NCBI GenBank assembly: GCA_943787225.1
Contig: CALSLP010000006.1
Location: 186,001-250,000, forward strand
Length of the DNA stretch: 64,000 bases
Direction of reading: 5' to 3'
DNA from: an uncultured Alphaproteobacteria bacterium
Lineage (GTDB): Bacteria > Pseudomonadota > Alphaproteobacteria > MPNO01 > UBA2964
In this document: one piece after another, positions 44,746 to 54,036 of the stretch
How positions within the stretch are numbered: position 1 is the stretch's first letter
Layout of the letters: every line of letters begins with the position of its first letter
Notes under the pieces: generated by a model
Told to the model about the DNA's origin: nothing
The model's input: only the letters and a program-made list of their open reading frames with translations
Databases searched by the model: none
Program-made: the position numbers and the translations under genes

Positions 44746-44748
44746 ACA

Positions 44749-45408
44749 GCTGAGAACGGCGTTAAAGTCGTCATCGCCGATATAAACCAGGAAACCGCTG
44801 AGCAGACTGCTGCGGAGCTCGGCGCGTTCTCGGAAACGATGGCGCTGATGCTCGATGTCCGCAATGAGGATGCGGTGAAGCGGGCCTTCGACACTGTGAC
44901 CGGCAAGTTCGGCGGCATCGATATTCTGGTTAATAATGCCGGTATCGTGCCGCATTTTCGCTGGGGGTCGCCGCTCTGGCCACCAATCAGCGATATGCCA
45001 CACGCGTTTTGGGATAGCGTTATTCAAACCAATCTCTACGGCACGTTTAATTGCACCAAACACGCGATCCCGCATATGAAGAACCGCAAGGGTGGTCATG
45101 TCATCAACCTGTGGGGCGGCGGTGGTAACCGCGCGCTCGCCTATATGGTGACCAAGAACGGCATCCGAACGTTCACACACTATATCGCTGGGGAAGTCAA
45201 AGACGACAATATATGCGTTGTGACGTTTTCACCCCGTTTTGCCATCGCCACGGAAACCGCCCCCCAGGAAGCCAAGGACAGAATGCCAAGCCCGGAAGTT
45301 CTCGGTGATGGCTTTGTCCTGTCGGCTCAGCTGCCAATGGACTCCAGCGGCAAATGCTTCGCCATTGAAGACGGCAAACTCGTCCTGGAAGAGGCAATGC
45401 AGGGATAA
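44749..45408 (+). pseudogene. SDR-family oxidoreductase, 5' end lost to IS
   Basis: The frame is open from the IS junction (AENGVKVVIADINQET) to a TAA at 45406-45408. It retains the SDR NNAG motif (ILVNNAGIVPHF) and a YMVTK (YxxxK) active site, but the N-terminal GxxxGxG dinucleotide-binding loop and about 30 codons are missing. The C-terminal part differs from the next SDR, so this is not a duplicate of it. Without the nucleotide loop it cannot function. The missing 5' end is not found elsewhere in the window. Confidence 0.87.
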
Positions 45409-45495
45409 CGAGCAATCCGCGACCCCACATTAGACATCGCGATGGCTGCCCCATAAGATCGCGCCTGCACGAATAATTTGAACAGGGACAGAACC

Positions 45496-46272
45496 ATGAC
45501 GGGCAGGCTAGCAGGCAAGAAATGTGTCATCACCGGCGGCGGCGGTGGCATTGGCGGTGCCACGGGCAAGCTGTTTTGTGCCGAAGGCGCCGAGGTGGTT
45601 TTACTCGATCTGGATGAGGCCGCCCTCGCTCGCGCCGCTGGTGACATTGCGGCCAATAATCCCGACGCCAAAATCTCTACAATCAGCGCCAACATCGCCG
45701 ATGAAGACGATGCCATCCGAGCGCTGACAACCTTAGCGGAGCGCATGGGCGGGATCGATGTGCTGGTCAATAATGCCGGCATCCGCAAATTCACCCACCT
45801 GACCGAAGCCACCCCGGAATCCTGGCACGACATTATCTCGGTCAATCTGCTGGGCACCGCCAATTGTGCCAAAGCCGCCATGCCTTATCTTCGCGCGTCG
45901 GCTACCGGTGCCATCGTGAATGTCTCATCGGTCTATGGCGTGATTGGGCGCAAGAATATGGGGCAGTATGACGCCACCAAAGCCGCCATCAACTCGATGA
46001 CCCGCACCCTCGCCCATGAAGAAGCCGAGCATGGCGTCCGGGTCAATTGCGTATGTCCCGGCGGCACACTGACGCCGTTTCACAAGACGCGCTTCGCGGC
46101 AGATGGCATGGACCAGGCCGACATTGACGCTATTCAGGCCGACGCCACGCTGATGCGGCGCTGGGCCGAGGTTGAGGAGATTGCCTACCCGATCCTGTGG
46201 CTCGCCTCAGACGAGGCCTCCTTTATCACCGGCATTATCCTGATGGCCGATGGCGGCAAATCGGCGAAGTAA
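45496..46272 (+). CDS. SDR-family NAD(P)-dependent oxidoreductase
   Basis: A 258-residue classical SDR: GGGGGIGGATG cofactor loop at about 14-24, VLVNNAGI, SSVYGVIGR (Ser) and YDATK (YxxxK). The C-terminal segment FITGIILMADGG is standard. The ATG at 45496 has AGGGA upstream. It lies 88 bp after the truncated SDR and 134 bp before the Bug-type binding-protein gene. It may reduce or dehydrogenate a ring diol; the specific substrate is unknown. Confidence 0.88.
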   Translation: MTGRLAGKKCVITGGGGGIGGATGKLFCAEGAEVVLLDLDEAALARAAGDIAANNPDAKISTISANIADEDDAIRALTTLAERMGGIDVLVNNAGIRKFTHLTEATPESWHDIISVNLLGTANCAKAAMPYLRASATGAIVNVSSVYGVIGRKNMGQYDATKAAINSMTRTLAHEEAEHGVRVNCVCPGGTLTPFHKTRFAADGMDQADIDAIQADATLMRRWAEVEEIAYPILWLASDEASFITGIILMADGGKSAK

Positions 46273-46405
46273 GCCCGCCCGACGTTCAGACCGAATAAAT
46301 TATCACTGTAGCGGTTGCTAATCATCCGACTGGCTGGTTTCATGACGTTCTTGTTACAATACCTCAAATTTCATTTGCGATAATTCTGTAAACTGGGAGA
46401 TTTTA

Positions 46406-47440
46406 ATGAACAGAAAGACAACAGGGAGTCTGGCGCTGGTCGTCGGCGCTATCATGACAGTTGGTACGCCAGCTGTAGCCGCCGATTATTTCGCTGGCAA
46501 AACAATTACGGTACAGGTCCCGTCAGGCTCTGGTGGTTCTTACCACGCCTATTGCCAGATGGTTCAGAGAAACCTTTCAAGGTTCATCGCCGGCAAGCCA
46601 AATACGGTTATTCAAAATCTTCCCGGTGGCGGCGGCGCAAAATCTGCATCCTATATGTATAATGTTGCCCCGAAGAACGGCACCGTTATCGGTATGATCG
46701 CGCCCGGCAACATCACCACGCCGCTCGTTAGAAAAGTTAAATTTGACGCGACAAAATTCGAATGGCTGGGATCACCGGCTGCCAGATCCAGCGCTCTGTG
46801 GTTTTGGCACACCGCCGGCGTCAAGTCGCTCGACGATGTTAAAAAACGGGTTATCCCGATTGCCACCTCCGGCTTTGGCTCCAGCTCCTCGGTTTTGCCG
46901 CGTCTGGTTAACAAATATCTCGGGACCAAGCTGAACATCATCTATGGTTACCGTGGCGGCGGACTGATGAATCTTGCCATCGAAAAGGGTGAAGTGATGG
47001 GTCGTGTGACCTTCCATTCAGCCTTTTCTGCGGCCCGTCCGACCTGGCTGCCAGAGAAAAAGGTCAACGCGTTTCTCGTCATGGGTCCACGCGATCCGCA
47101 TCCTGCCTTTAAAGGCGTACCGCACATCATGGACCTCTTGAAAGAGGGGACAACCGAACGCGCGGTATATGATGTGATCGCCATCAATCTGGAAGTCGGC
47201 CAGGCATTTTATGTCGCCCCCGGCACACCGAAAAGAATTGTCGACGAAATGGGGACCGCCTTTGCCGCAATGCTTGCCGATCCCACATTCAAAGATCAGG
47301 TCATCAAAAGAGGTCTGGAATATTCGCCCGTATCCGCAGCGGACATTCGCAAAAAGATCAAAGCTGGTTTCGCGAAAGCGACACCTGAAATCTTGAAGGA
47401 GGTCAAAAAGATCTTCCACAAGACCAAGAAAAAGGGCTGA
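46406..47440 (+). CDS. Tripartite tricarboxylate transporter (Bug-type) substrate-binding protein
   Basis: A 344-residue periplasmic binding protein with an N-terminal signal peptide (about 1-26, ending VAADYFAGK). Family motifs include ITVQVPSGSGGSYH and NLPGGGGAKSASYMYNVAPKNGTVIG. Bug proteins bind carboxylates, including aromatic acids. No tctA or tctB gene is adjacent, so it is an orphan binding protein, a common state for this family. GGGAG precedes the ATG and a good terminator follows. Confidence 0.9.
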   Translation: MNRKTTGSLALVVGAIMTVGTPAVAADYFAGKTITVQVPSGSGGSYHAYCQMVQRNLSRFIAGKPNTVIQNLPGGGGAKSASYMYNVAPKNGTVIGMIAPGNITTPLVRKVKFDATKFEWLGSPAARSSALWFWHTAGVKSLDDVKKRVIPIATSGFGSSSSVLPRLVNKYLGTKLNIIYGYRGGGLMNLAIEKGEVMGRVTFHSAFSAARPTWLPEKKVNAFLVMGPRDPHPAFKGVPHIMDLLKEGTTERAVYDVIAINLEVGQAFYVAPGTPKRIVDEMGTAFAAMLADPTFKDQVIKRGLEYSPVSAADIRKKIKAGFAKATPEILKEVKKIFHKTKKKG

Positions 47441-47525
47441 TCTTTCTGTGAACGGATTCGTCTGACAACAGGAGCGACAATCTCCTGAGATTTTGGCGGC
47501 ACCGTTAGCATAACGACTTAAAATT

Positions 47526-47562
47526 ACCGTCACGGGCAAAACCAGCTCGTGGCGGTTTTTTT
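47526..47562 (+). terminator. Intrinsic terminator after the Bug gene
   Basis: The stem ACCGTCACG (47526-47534) pairs with CGTGGCGGT (47548-47556), with one T-G pair, and is followed by a run of seven T. It lies 86 bp after the Bug stop on the same strand. Confidence 0.85.
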
Positions 47563-47579
47563 ATTTTGACTTACAACAT

Positions 47580-47653
47580 CGTCACCCCGGACCTGATCCG
47601 GGGTCCATGTCCAACACCGCACCTATGGATGTCGGATCAAGTCCGGCATGACG
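47580..47653. repeat. Palindromic intergenic element (REP-like)
   Basis: A 74-bp imperfect palindrome. The left arm starts CGTCACCCCGGACCTGATCC (47580) and continues to TCCAT near 47608. The right arm begins ATGGATGTCGGATCAAGTCC (47625) and ends CATGACG (47653), the inverted complement. Dispersed palindromes of this kind with GGATCAAGTCCGG cores are widespread between genes in Alphaproteobacteria. I saw no second copy in this window. The 316-bp interval from 47441 to 47756 otherwise holds only the terminator and a short leader. Confidence 0.8.
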
Positions 47654-47756
47654 GGTTTTGTTTACAGTAGATCATTCTCTACCGCCCCCCTCACCTTCTC
47701 CTTTTCACCGCCCCCCCCTATGCGGTATTGTCCCGTCAGAATTAAGGAGTAGCACC

Positions 47757-49006
47757 ATGGATACCGTACAGACCGACCCCGGCACAGATTTCGTTTGGCC
47801 GTCGGAGGATGTCTCTCAGATTCCGTTCCGGGTTTATACCGATCAGGATCTCTATGACCGTGAGCAGAAAATGCTGTTTCAGGGTCCGACCTGGAACTTC
47901 CTGTGCATCGATTGCGAAATCCCCGAGCCCGGTGATTACAAGATGACCTATATCGGCGATGCGCCGATTGTTGTCGTCCGCGACGAGAATGGCGACATCA
48001 ACGCCATGGTCAATCGCTGCGCCCATAAGGGCTCGCTGATCTGCTACAAGCCGCGCGGCAACGTAAAAGAATTTGCCTGCATCTACCATAACTGGACCTA
48101 CAATCTGCGTGGCAAGCTCACCGGTGTCGCTTTCGGTAAAGGCGTCCGTGGTCAGGGCGGACTGACCGAAGAGTTCAAACATGACGAGCACGGGCTGGAG
48201 CGCATTCGGATTGAGAATGTGCGCGGCTTTATCATGGGCACGTTTAGCGACGAGACCCCGCCCTTTGCCGAATATATCGGTCAGGAGTTGATGGACAATA
48301 TCGACCGGGTGTTTATCAAGCCGCTGAAAGTCCTCGGCTATCACAGCCAGATCTTCCCGAATAACTGGAAGCTCTATGTCGAGAACAACAAGGACAGTCC
48401 TATCACGCGAGCCTGCTGCATGTGTTCCACAACACGTTTGGCGTTGTCCGCCCGACGATGACTGGCGGCATTAAGCTCAGCGAAAGCCGCTGGCATCATT
48501 TGAGCTACACCCAGCGTGAAGAAATCGGCGACGAAGATATCGCCAAGGAAAAACTCCGCTCGAAGCAGGATGATTACGCCCTCTCCGACACCAGGATGAT
48601 GCAGCATGTGCTGGAGCTGGGTGACCAGATCACCAACTCGATCCAGACCGTGTTTCCGACCATGGTGCTGCAGCAGATCCTTAACGCGATCGCCGTGCGC
48701 CAGCTGATCCCCAAGGGTGTGCATGAGAGCGAACTAATCTGGACGATCCTCGGTTTTGAAGATGACGATGCCGATATGGACGAGCTGCGTCTGCAGGTGA
48801 ATAACCTTGTCGGGCCGGCTGGCTTTATCTCCATGGAAGATGGCTGCGTTGGCGGCTTTATCCAGACCGCCGCCAAAGCCAATGGCGATGCCCAAACCAT
48901 CCTGCCGATGGGCGGCCGCAAGATCGAGCCCAGCGTTGGGTCGCGCGTGACAGAATCCGCCGTACGCGGCTTCTGGAAGGGCTGGCGCGAATGTATGGGA
49001 GTGTGA
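47757..49006 (+). pseudogene. Rieske aromatic ring-hydroxylating oxygenase alpha subunit, frameshifted
   Basis: A large-subunit gene of about 416 codons. The Rieske [2Fe-2S] ligands are present: Cys88-x-His90 in NRCAHKG and Cys108-x2-His111 in CIYHNWTY. Near base 48399 the frame breaks within ENNKDS-PYHASLLHVFHNTFG, just before the mononuclear-iron His residues. Restoring one C in CCTATCAC rejoins the catalytic domain, which runs intact to 49006. AAGGAG precedes the ATG at 47757. It is followed 10 bp later by the beta subunit. The overall pattern resembles anthranilate/salicylate-type (AndAc/NagG) oxygenases; the substrate is inferred only. Confidence 0.87.
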
Positions 49007-49016
49007 GCGCGATATC

Positions 49017-49511
49017 ATGACGACAACAACCGATCTCGACCGCGACCTCATTCATCGGCTGCGCATTGATGCGCTGGTCGCCGATTACATTCACTGCATC
49101 GATGAAGACCGGCTCGAAGAATGGCCGGATTATTTCACCGCCGATGGCCGCTACAAGGTCATCACCCGCGAGAATTATGATCTCGGCCTGCCCGTCGCGC
49201 TGATCTATTGCGATGGCCGCGGCATGTTTGAAGACCGTATCTCGGCCCTGCGCACCGCCAATATTTATGAGCCGCATGTCTATTGCCATATGGTCAGCGC
49301 GCTGAAAATTCTCGATAGCAGCGGACCGGAGATTAAAACCCAGTCCAACTTCACCATCACCCGCACGATGTCCGAAGGCGGGATGATGACCTTCCTGTGC
49401 GGCAAGATCTTCGACACGGTGACCGAGGTCGACGGCGAGCTGAAGTTCAAGGAACGCACGGTGATCCTCGACTCGCGGCGTATTGATACGCTGCTGGTTA
49501 TCCCGGTTTAA
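49017..49511 (+). CDS. Ring-hydroxylating dioxygenase beta subunit
   Basis: A 164-residue SnoaL/NTF2-fold small subunit. The start MTTTTDLDRDLIHRLRIDAL, then ADYIHCIDEDRLEEWPDYFTADGRYK and YEPHVYCHMVSALKI, match the beta-subunit family. It has no catalytic metal and stabilises the alpha hexamer. The frame is intact although its alpha partner is broken. No reductase or ferredoxin gene is nearby. It precedes the gamma-carbonic-anhydrase gene by 18 bp. Confidence 0.88.
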   Translation: MTTTTDLDRDLIHRLRIDALVADYIHCIDEDRLEEWPDYFTADGRYKVITRENYDLGLPVALIYCDGRGMFEDRISALRTANIYEPHVYCHMVSALKILDSSGPEIKTQSNFTITRTMSEGGMMTFLCGKIFDTVTEVDGELKFKERTVILDSRRIDTLLVIPV

Positions 49512-49529
49512 GGCGATCCCGTTACGTAG

Positions 49530-50053
49530 ATGATCTATTCTCTTGGCGATATGACGCTGACCACGGCGAGCGATGACTACTATGTCGCCGCCAGCGCCGA
49601 TTTGATTGGCGCGGTCAATCTCGGCACCAAATCCAGTATCTGGTGGAACGCGGTTCTCCGCGCCGATAACGAACCGATCACCATTGGCGATAATACCAAC
49701 GTGCAGGATGGCAGCGTGCTGCATACCGACCCCGGCTTTCCGATGGATATCGCCGCCAATGTCTCCATCGGCCATATGTGTATGCTACATGGCTGCACGA
49801 TTGGTGAAGGCTCGCTGATCGGTATCGGCAGCATCGTGCTCAACGGTGCGAAGATTGGTAAAAACTGTCTGATCGGCGCCAACTCGCTGATCACCGAAGG
49901 CAAGGAAATCCCCGACAACTCTCTCGTCATGGGGTCCCCGGAAAAGTCATCCGCGAGGTCGATGACAAGGCCATCGCGATGATGGCGCATAACATTCAAA
50001 GCTATGTAAACCGCGCCGCGCGCTATAGGGCAGAGCTGAAGCCTGGTACTTAA
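49530..50053 (+). pseudogene. Gamma-class carbonic anhydrase/left-handed beta-helix protein, 3' frameshift
   Basis: A hexapeptide-repeat (LbH) protein of about 174 codons. The metal His pattern is visible: DGSVLHTDPGFPMDI, GHMCMLHGCTIG. The direct frame ends at 49982 after an abnormal tail. Restoring one G after MGSP gives GKVIREVDDKAIAMMAHNI, the usual gamma-CA helix, and a TAA at 50051-50053. Such genes often accompany catabolic clusters and are called paaY- or caiE-like. The corrected stop overlaps the convergent kinase stop by 4 bases. Confidence 0.83.
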
Positions 50054-51882
50054 CGCTCTGCAGTTGAAACCTGAGACGCCACGCTCCGTTTTATCGTTCC
50101 AAACAGCTGGGCATCGTCGAACGGTTTCGAGACATAATCATTCATACCAGCTGCAATATATTTTTCGCGTTCTCCTGCCATCGCATCGGCGGTCAAGGCG
50201 ATAATTGGAATTTCAGAGACCGAACCCGTCATTTTGCGGATGGCCTTGGTCGCTGCGATACCATCCATCTCCGGCATAAAGACATCCATTAGAATGACAT
50301 CATAGGGGTGTTCGGTTACCGCCTCGATTGCCTCAAGGCCATTCGAGGCAACATCAACCTGATACCCTGCCGCTTCCAGCGTATCGACGGCGATAAGCTG
50401 GTTAACCGGGTTGTCCTCAGCGAGCAAAATGCGCAGGCTGATCGGATCGTCGAGCCCCTCATCCGATAGACTTGCTTGCGCTTCCACCGGAAAATTCACC
50501 TGTGGCTCTTTCTTTGCAATTTGACGCACAGGAGCAGAAATCAGAAGGCGTTCATCAACATTTTCCGCGACCCCTATTTTACAGGGCACATTGAACCAGA
50601 ACGTTGACCCCTTACCAGGGCTACTATTCACGCCAATGGAACCACCCAGAGATTCGACTATATCCTTGCAGATTGCCAAACCGAGGCCGGTGCCACCAAA
50701 CTTTCGCGTTGTTGAACTATCCGCCTGGGAGAACCGACCAAAGATAGTTTTTTGCTGTTCAGGGCTCAGCCCGATGCCGGTATCAGAAATATTGAACTGT
50801 ATGCCCAGCTGATCACCATCATTAGATGACTGGAAGACACGAACTTTGATCGCACCGGAATCGGTGAACTTGATGGCGTTACCGACCAGATTAAACAGGA
50901 CCTGACGTATCCGACCCGCATCGCCCCGTAATACATCCGGGATATCAGGAGCGACCTCAACATCAAAGTCACATCCCTTTTGCGCCGCGCGCGACTCCAT
51001 ACCACCCGATACGCTGTCCAGCACTTGCCGAAGCTGAAAATCAACCTCCTCAACCTCAAATTTTCCGTTTTCAATTTTTGAAAGATCCAGGATATCATTG
51101 ATGATGCCCAAAAGGGTATCCCCGGAATTCTTGATCGTCTCGGCGTATTTCCGCTGTTTGTCATCCAAATCAGTGCCCAATAACAAGCTATTGGTTCCGA
51201 GAACACCATGCAAAGGTGTCCGAATTTCATGGCTCATCGTGGCCAGAAAATCAGATTTGACCCGGCTCGCGGACTCCGCCTGGATCATTGCTTGCTCTCT
51301 TCCCCTGATGTTACGCGCAACCACCAAGCCCATTATCGACCCAACGAATAGGAGCAACAGGAAAAGGGCGCCAATCGCATTGTTACCAATTTGCCTGAGC
51401 GCTACCGCACGATCGGTAACATCGACATAAACCTCAATAGCGCCCTGAAACACGCCATTTGCCATTATTGGCGCGTAGGCCTCACTCACAACTTTTCGGG
51501 CAACACCAAAATCTTCATCCCGCTCAATCTTCTCAAAACTCCGGCCCTTTTTGACCAAATCACGGAAGTACCATTTGATGTTCGTCTTGCCGATATCTGC
51601 AGGACGCGAGGCATGCACAATCTTGCCGTGCCGGTCAAAAAACTTGTACCGAAAAATATTACTGGATTTGCTCGTCGATTCCAGAATACGTCGATCATCC
51701 GCCTTGAACGACGCGCCAGCGAGTATATCCGGTAAATGGGGTATCGTTTCGCGTAGGAATGTTGCGGCGCTATACGCGGATTTCTCGGCTTCGGAGCGCA
51801 GCACACTGTCTTCAATCGCTCGAACACCAAACCAGCAAGAAATGACGGCAATGACGGAAACAATAACCGCAGCCCCGATCAT
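50050..51882 (-). CDS. Hybrid sensor histidine kinase with receiver domain
   Basis: A 610-residue membrane kinase. One hydrophobic helix lies at 1-20 and a second at about 168-190, enclosing a periplasmic sensor region of about 150 residues. HisKA carries His218 in ATMSHEIRTPLHGVLG; the ATPase has NLVGNAIKFTD, DTGIGLSPEQ and GGTGLGLAICK. The C-terminal receiver has phospho-acceptor Asp533 in VILMDVFMPEMDG and Lys in VSKPFD. The ATG at 51882 lacks a cytoplasmic leader. An ATG at 51918 is out of frame by one base because of an A8 tract; one A fewer would add a basic N-terminus (MEKNTRFSNDRI). There is no adjacent DNA-binding regulator. Confidence 0.87.
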   Translation of the reverse strand: MIGAAVIVSVIAVISCWFGVRAIEDSVLRSEAEKSAYSAATFLRETIPHLPDILAGASFKADDRRILESTSKSSNIFRYKFFDRHGKIVHASRPADIGKTNIKWYFRDLVKKGRSFEKIERDEDFGVARKVVSEAYAPIMANGVFQGAIEVYVDVTDRAVALRQIGNNAIGALFLLLLFVGSIMGLVVARNIRGREQAMIQAESASRVKSDFLATMSHEIRTPLHGVLGTNSLLLGTDLDDKQRKYAETIKNSGDTLLGIINDILDLSKIENGKFEVEEVDFQLRQVLDSVSGGMESRAAQKGCDFDVEVAPDIPDVLRGDAGRIRQVLFNLVGNAIKFTDSGAIKVRVFQSSNDGDQLGIQFNISDTGIGLSPEQQKTIFGRFSQADSSTTRKFGGTGLGLAICKDIVESLGGSIGVNSSPGKGSTFWFNVPCKIGVAENVDERLLISAPVRQIAKKEPQVNFPVEAQASLSDEGLDDPISLRILLAEDNPVNQLIAVDTLEAAGYQVDVASNGLEAIEAVTEHPYDVILMDVFMPEMDGIAATKAIRKMTGSVSEIPIIALTADAMAGEREKYIAAGMNDYVSKPFDDAQLFGTIKRSVASQVSTAER

Positions 51883-52185
51883 GATCCTGTCATTGGAAAA
51901 CCGAGTGTTTTTTTTCCATAAAATTCTTACTGAAGTTAATCATTCGCTTATAAAATTAACGGGAAAAATATATAACAACTGATTAAAAATGCAAACGATT
52001 GCATGTCGCTACTTTTTGGCGAGTTTCATGCCTGCAAAATTCTGTACTACTGCGGCTCCTCAATGGTACTGTTTTCAGTGAATATCAGGCTGGCTCCGCT
52101 CGCTAACCTGGCAACCAGATCCCAAGGACTATTTCTGCAGGTCTCTGGGGTAGATACAGGGTCATTTACGCGATCATTCACCGAG
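51883..52185. other. A+T-rich intergenic region upstream of the hybrid kinase
   Basis: The 303 bp between the kinase start and the MOSC pseudogene contain a strongly A+T-rich stretch (about 51900-51985, including TATATAACAAC) that probably holds the kinase promoter. The remainder has no convincing gene. A short open frame on the minus strand (52047-52289) is the read-through of the MOSC 3' end. No clear terminator is visible. Confidence 0.5.
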
Positions 52186-52851
52186 CTAGAACCCTTCGCC
52201 ACCCGCTCCTCGAAAGACCCTCGCCAGCCCGGGGACATCGCCTCGATCTTCCAGTGCCTTTCGCGCGCCGTCGATATTGTCTGGCTCAAAATACAGCAGA
52301 TGCATCATGTCACGCACTGACATGCGAACCGCCCCATGGCCGGCCCGTTCGATGGCATCACCCGCGCCGACCTCACCCTCCTCCAGAACCCGGAGATAAA
52401 ACCCGGTACGGCATTTTTCGGCAAACTGTTTCTGAAAATTATCGATCCCCATCAGAATACCGAGCTTGAAACATGGCACCCTCGGCTGGGTGACCTCGAC
52501 CAAGGCGCCGCCAATGCCGAAACTGGTCGCCGATGCACACATCCTCATCAGACATACCCTCAACCGTGAAGTTCTCGCCAAACTGACCGGCTGCGGCAAA
52601 ATCATCACGCCCCAGCTCAGCTGCCCAGAAATCATAATTCTCTCTGGCGTAGACATAGACCGCCTTATCGGGCCCGCCATGGGCGTCGAGATCCGCCTGG
52701 CCATCGCCATCGAGATTGGTTGTGCCGCAACATCACCCGGCTATCGACCGGTGTCTTAAAAATGCCGCTAAGTCGTCGTCTTTTCACGGCCTTTACGATC
52801 CACATAGGAAACCTCTTTCGGGGTTCCGACGCTGACCGTCAGCAATTTCAT
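52186..52851 (-). pseudogene. MOSC-domain protein, about four frame breaks
   Basis: A relic of a MOSC (molybdenum-cofactor sulfurase C-terminal/YiiM-like) gene. From ATG at 52851 it reads MKLLTVSVGTPKEVSYVDRK, then continues by switching frames: SGIFKTPVDSRVMLRHN, then NLDGDGQADLDAHGGPDKAV and ARENYDFWAAELGRDDF, then IGGALVEVTQPRVPCFKLG (with the conserved Cys), and finally EAMSPGWRGSFEERVAK. Each switch is explained by one inserted or deleted base (near 52763, 52712, 52518 and 52250). It follows the MetE-like pseudogene by 11 bp. It is not recoverable as a protein. Confidence 0.8.
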
Positions 52852-52862
52852 ACCGGCCACAT

Positions 52863-53901
52863 CTACTCGACCAAATTCAGGGAAATATCGAGAGCAGGTT
52901 CGAAGATTCCGGGATCACCGCGCCCCATGCCGCATTCGGTCGCAACGCCCGACACCGTGGCGTATTTCCGCGCCGTCGCCAGCTTCGCGGCACTGCCATC
53001 ACCATCACCGGCATGGACCAGACCGAGATACAAACGCGTATCACCCAGCGCGAGACCGGCAAGTGGCGCAAAGAACGCGTCGTCATTGCAGTTCTTTGGC
53101 ACCGGCATGTGAATGTACTGAACCGGGCGTGGTACCGCCGCGACGATACCATTGGCGATTTCCACCAGATTGCCCATGTCGTCCGGCAGAACCATATGCT
53201 CGTCTTTCGGGCTGCCATAGCAAAGGTGATAACCAAGATCGATATCGGCGGGCACCATGCCGCCGATTTTGCCAAGAACGGAGAAAATCTGCTTCCTTAT
53301 AGCCCGGGAACTGCTCGTAATAGCCCTCCCACATCAGCACTTCCTGACAGACATCCCATTGATAGGAGATACGGTCATGCGGCAGGCTTTCCTGTATTCG
53401 CGCGAACTCCTCCGCCAGATGATCGGTATAGATGCTCGACGAAAGCTTTCATAGATCGACGGCACCATGAAGTTGTAGGTAATCGCCAGCGGGGTCGCCA
53501 TATCGATCTGATATTTGACCCCAGCCGGGATATCGCCCGCTTTCTGTAACCGGTCAAAGATCTCGAAAGTTGCGGATAGCATCATCGGCATAGCCGGTCT
53601 CAAAGGTAATGGTCTTCGGATCAACGCCGTCCTTGATGGTCAGGCGCGGAATCTCATACACCACCGTGCCGTCAAACTGGGTGAACTGAAACGGCGGCAG
53701 GCTCTGATCTACTTCAAAGGCAGGGTTGGCTTTGAGCTGATCCATGACAAAGCTGATCCAGCGCTGACGGCGGCCTGTTTCGCCATCGGGTATACGCTCT
53801 GCATGATGGCCAACTCGTTGACCTAACGTCCGAAATACGGTTTCCGCATCATCCAGCGGAATACTACCGACCATGTGGATGACTGGTTTTGTATCACTCA
53901 T
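52863..53901 (-). pseudogene. Cobalamin-independent methionine-synthase-like gene, about four frame breaks
   Basis: A relic of a roughly 345-codon MetE C-domain-like (UROD/MetE fold) gene. It starts MSDTKPVIHMVGSIPLDDAE (ATG at 53901) and carries GSIPLDDAETVFR, DGETGRRQRW and DIDLGYHLCYGSPKDEH. It ends with VSGVATECGMGRG, whose Cys would be the zinc ligand. The intermediate parts ATFEIFDRLQKAG and LAEEFARIQESLPHD with VCQEVLMWEGYYEQF are in other frames; breaks lie near 53577, 53444, 53434 and 53283. The stop at 52863 is 11 bp from the MOSC start, so the two were one operon. Such genes often act in methyl-transfer or alkyl-thiol chemistry, with substrate unknown. Confidence 0.8.
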
Positions 53902-54036
53902 TTCTGCCGCACCTTTTTCAATCTTTGACCCATATGATTTGGGCTCTACTTTAACATGATACAGGCGTTTGACCCCATGCCCTGCGATTCATATAACTAT
54001 AGTGAAACAGTAATTCGATAACAGGGACCCTGACAA

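Larger units (their letters stand above)
43562..44748 (+). mobile_element. IS3-family (IS407-like) insertion sequence, right copy
   Basis: A 1,187-bp element in plus orientation, the reverse complement of 38018-39204. Its ends are TGTCCTTCCCCCC at 43562 and GGGGGCTAGACA at 44748. It contains intact orfA and orfB. The left flank ends CGT and the right begins GCT, so there is no 3-4-bp duplication. The outer (right) end truncates an SDR gene. The two copies are far enough apart (4.36 kb) to act as a composite unit, but the missing duplications argue that recombination or deletion has altered the region. Confidence 0.93.

Noticed and set aside
38018..44748. A simple, recently inserted composite transposon
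   Set aside because: No target duplications are found at any junction and both outer genes lack 5' ends, so a single clean insertion does not explain it.
73..49936. Phase variation at the isolated frame breaks
   Set aside because: Most tracts are only two or three bases long, too short for typical slippage switching; only the A8 tract at the hybrid kinase is a reasonable candidate.
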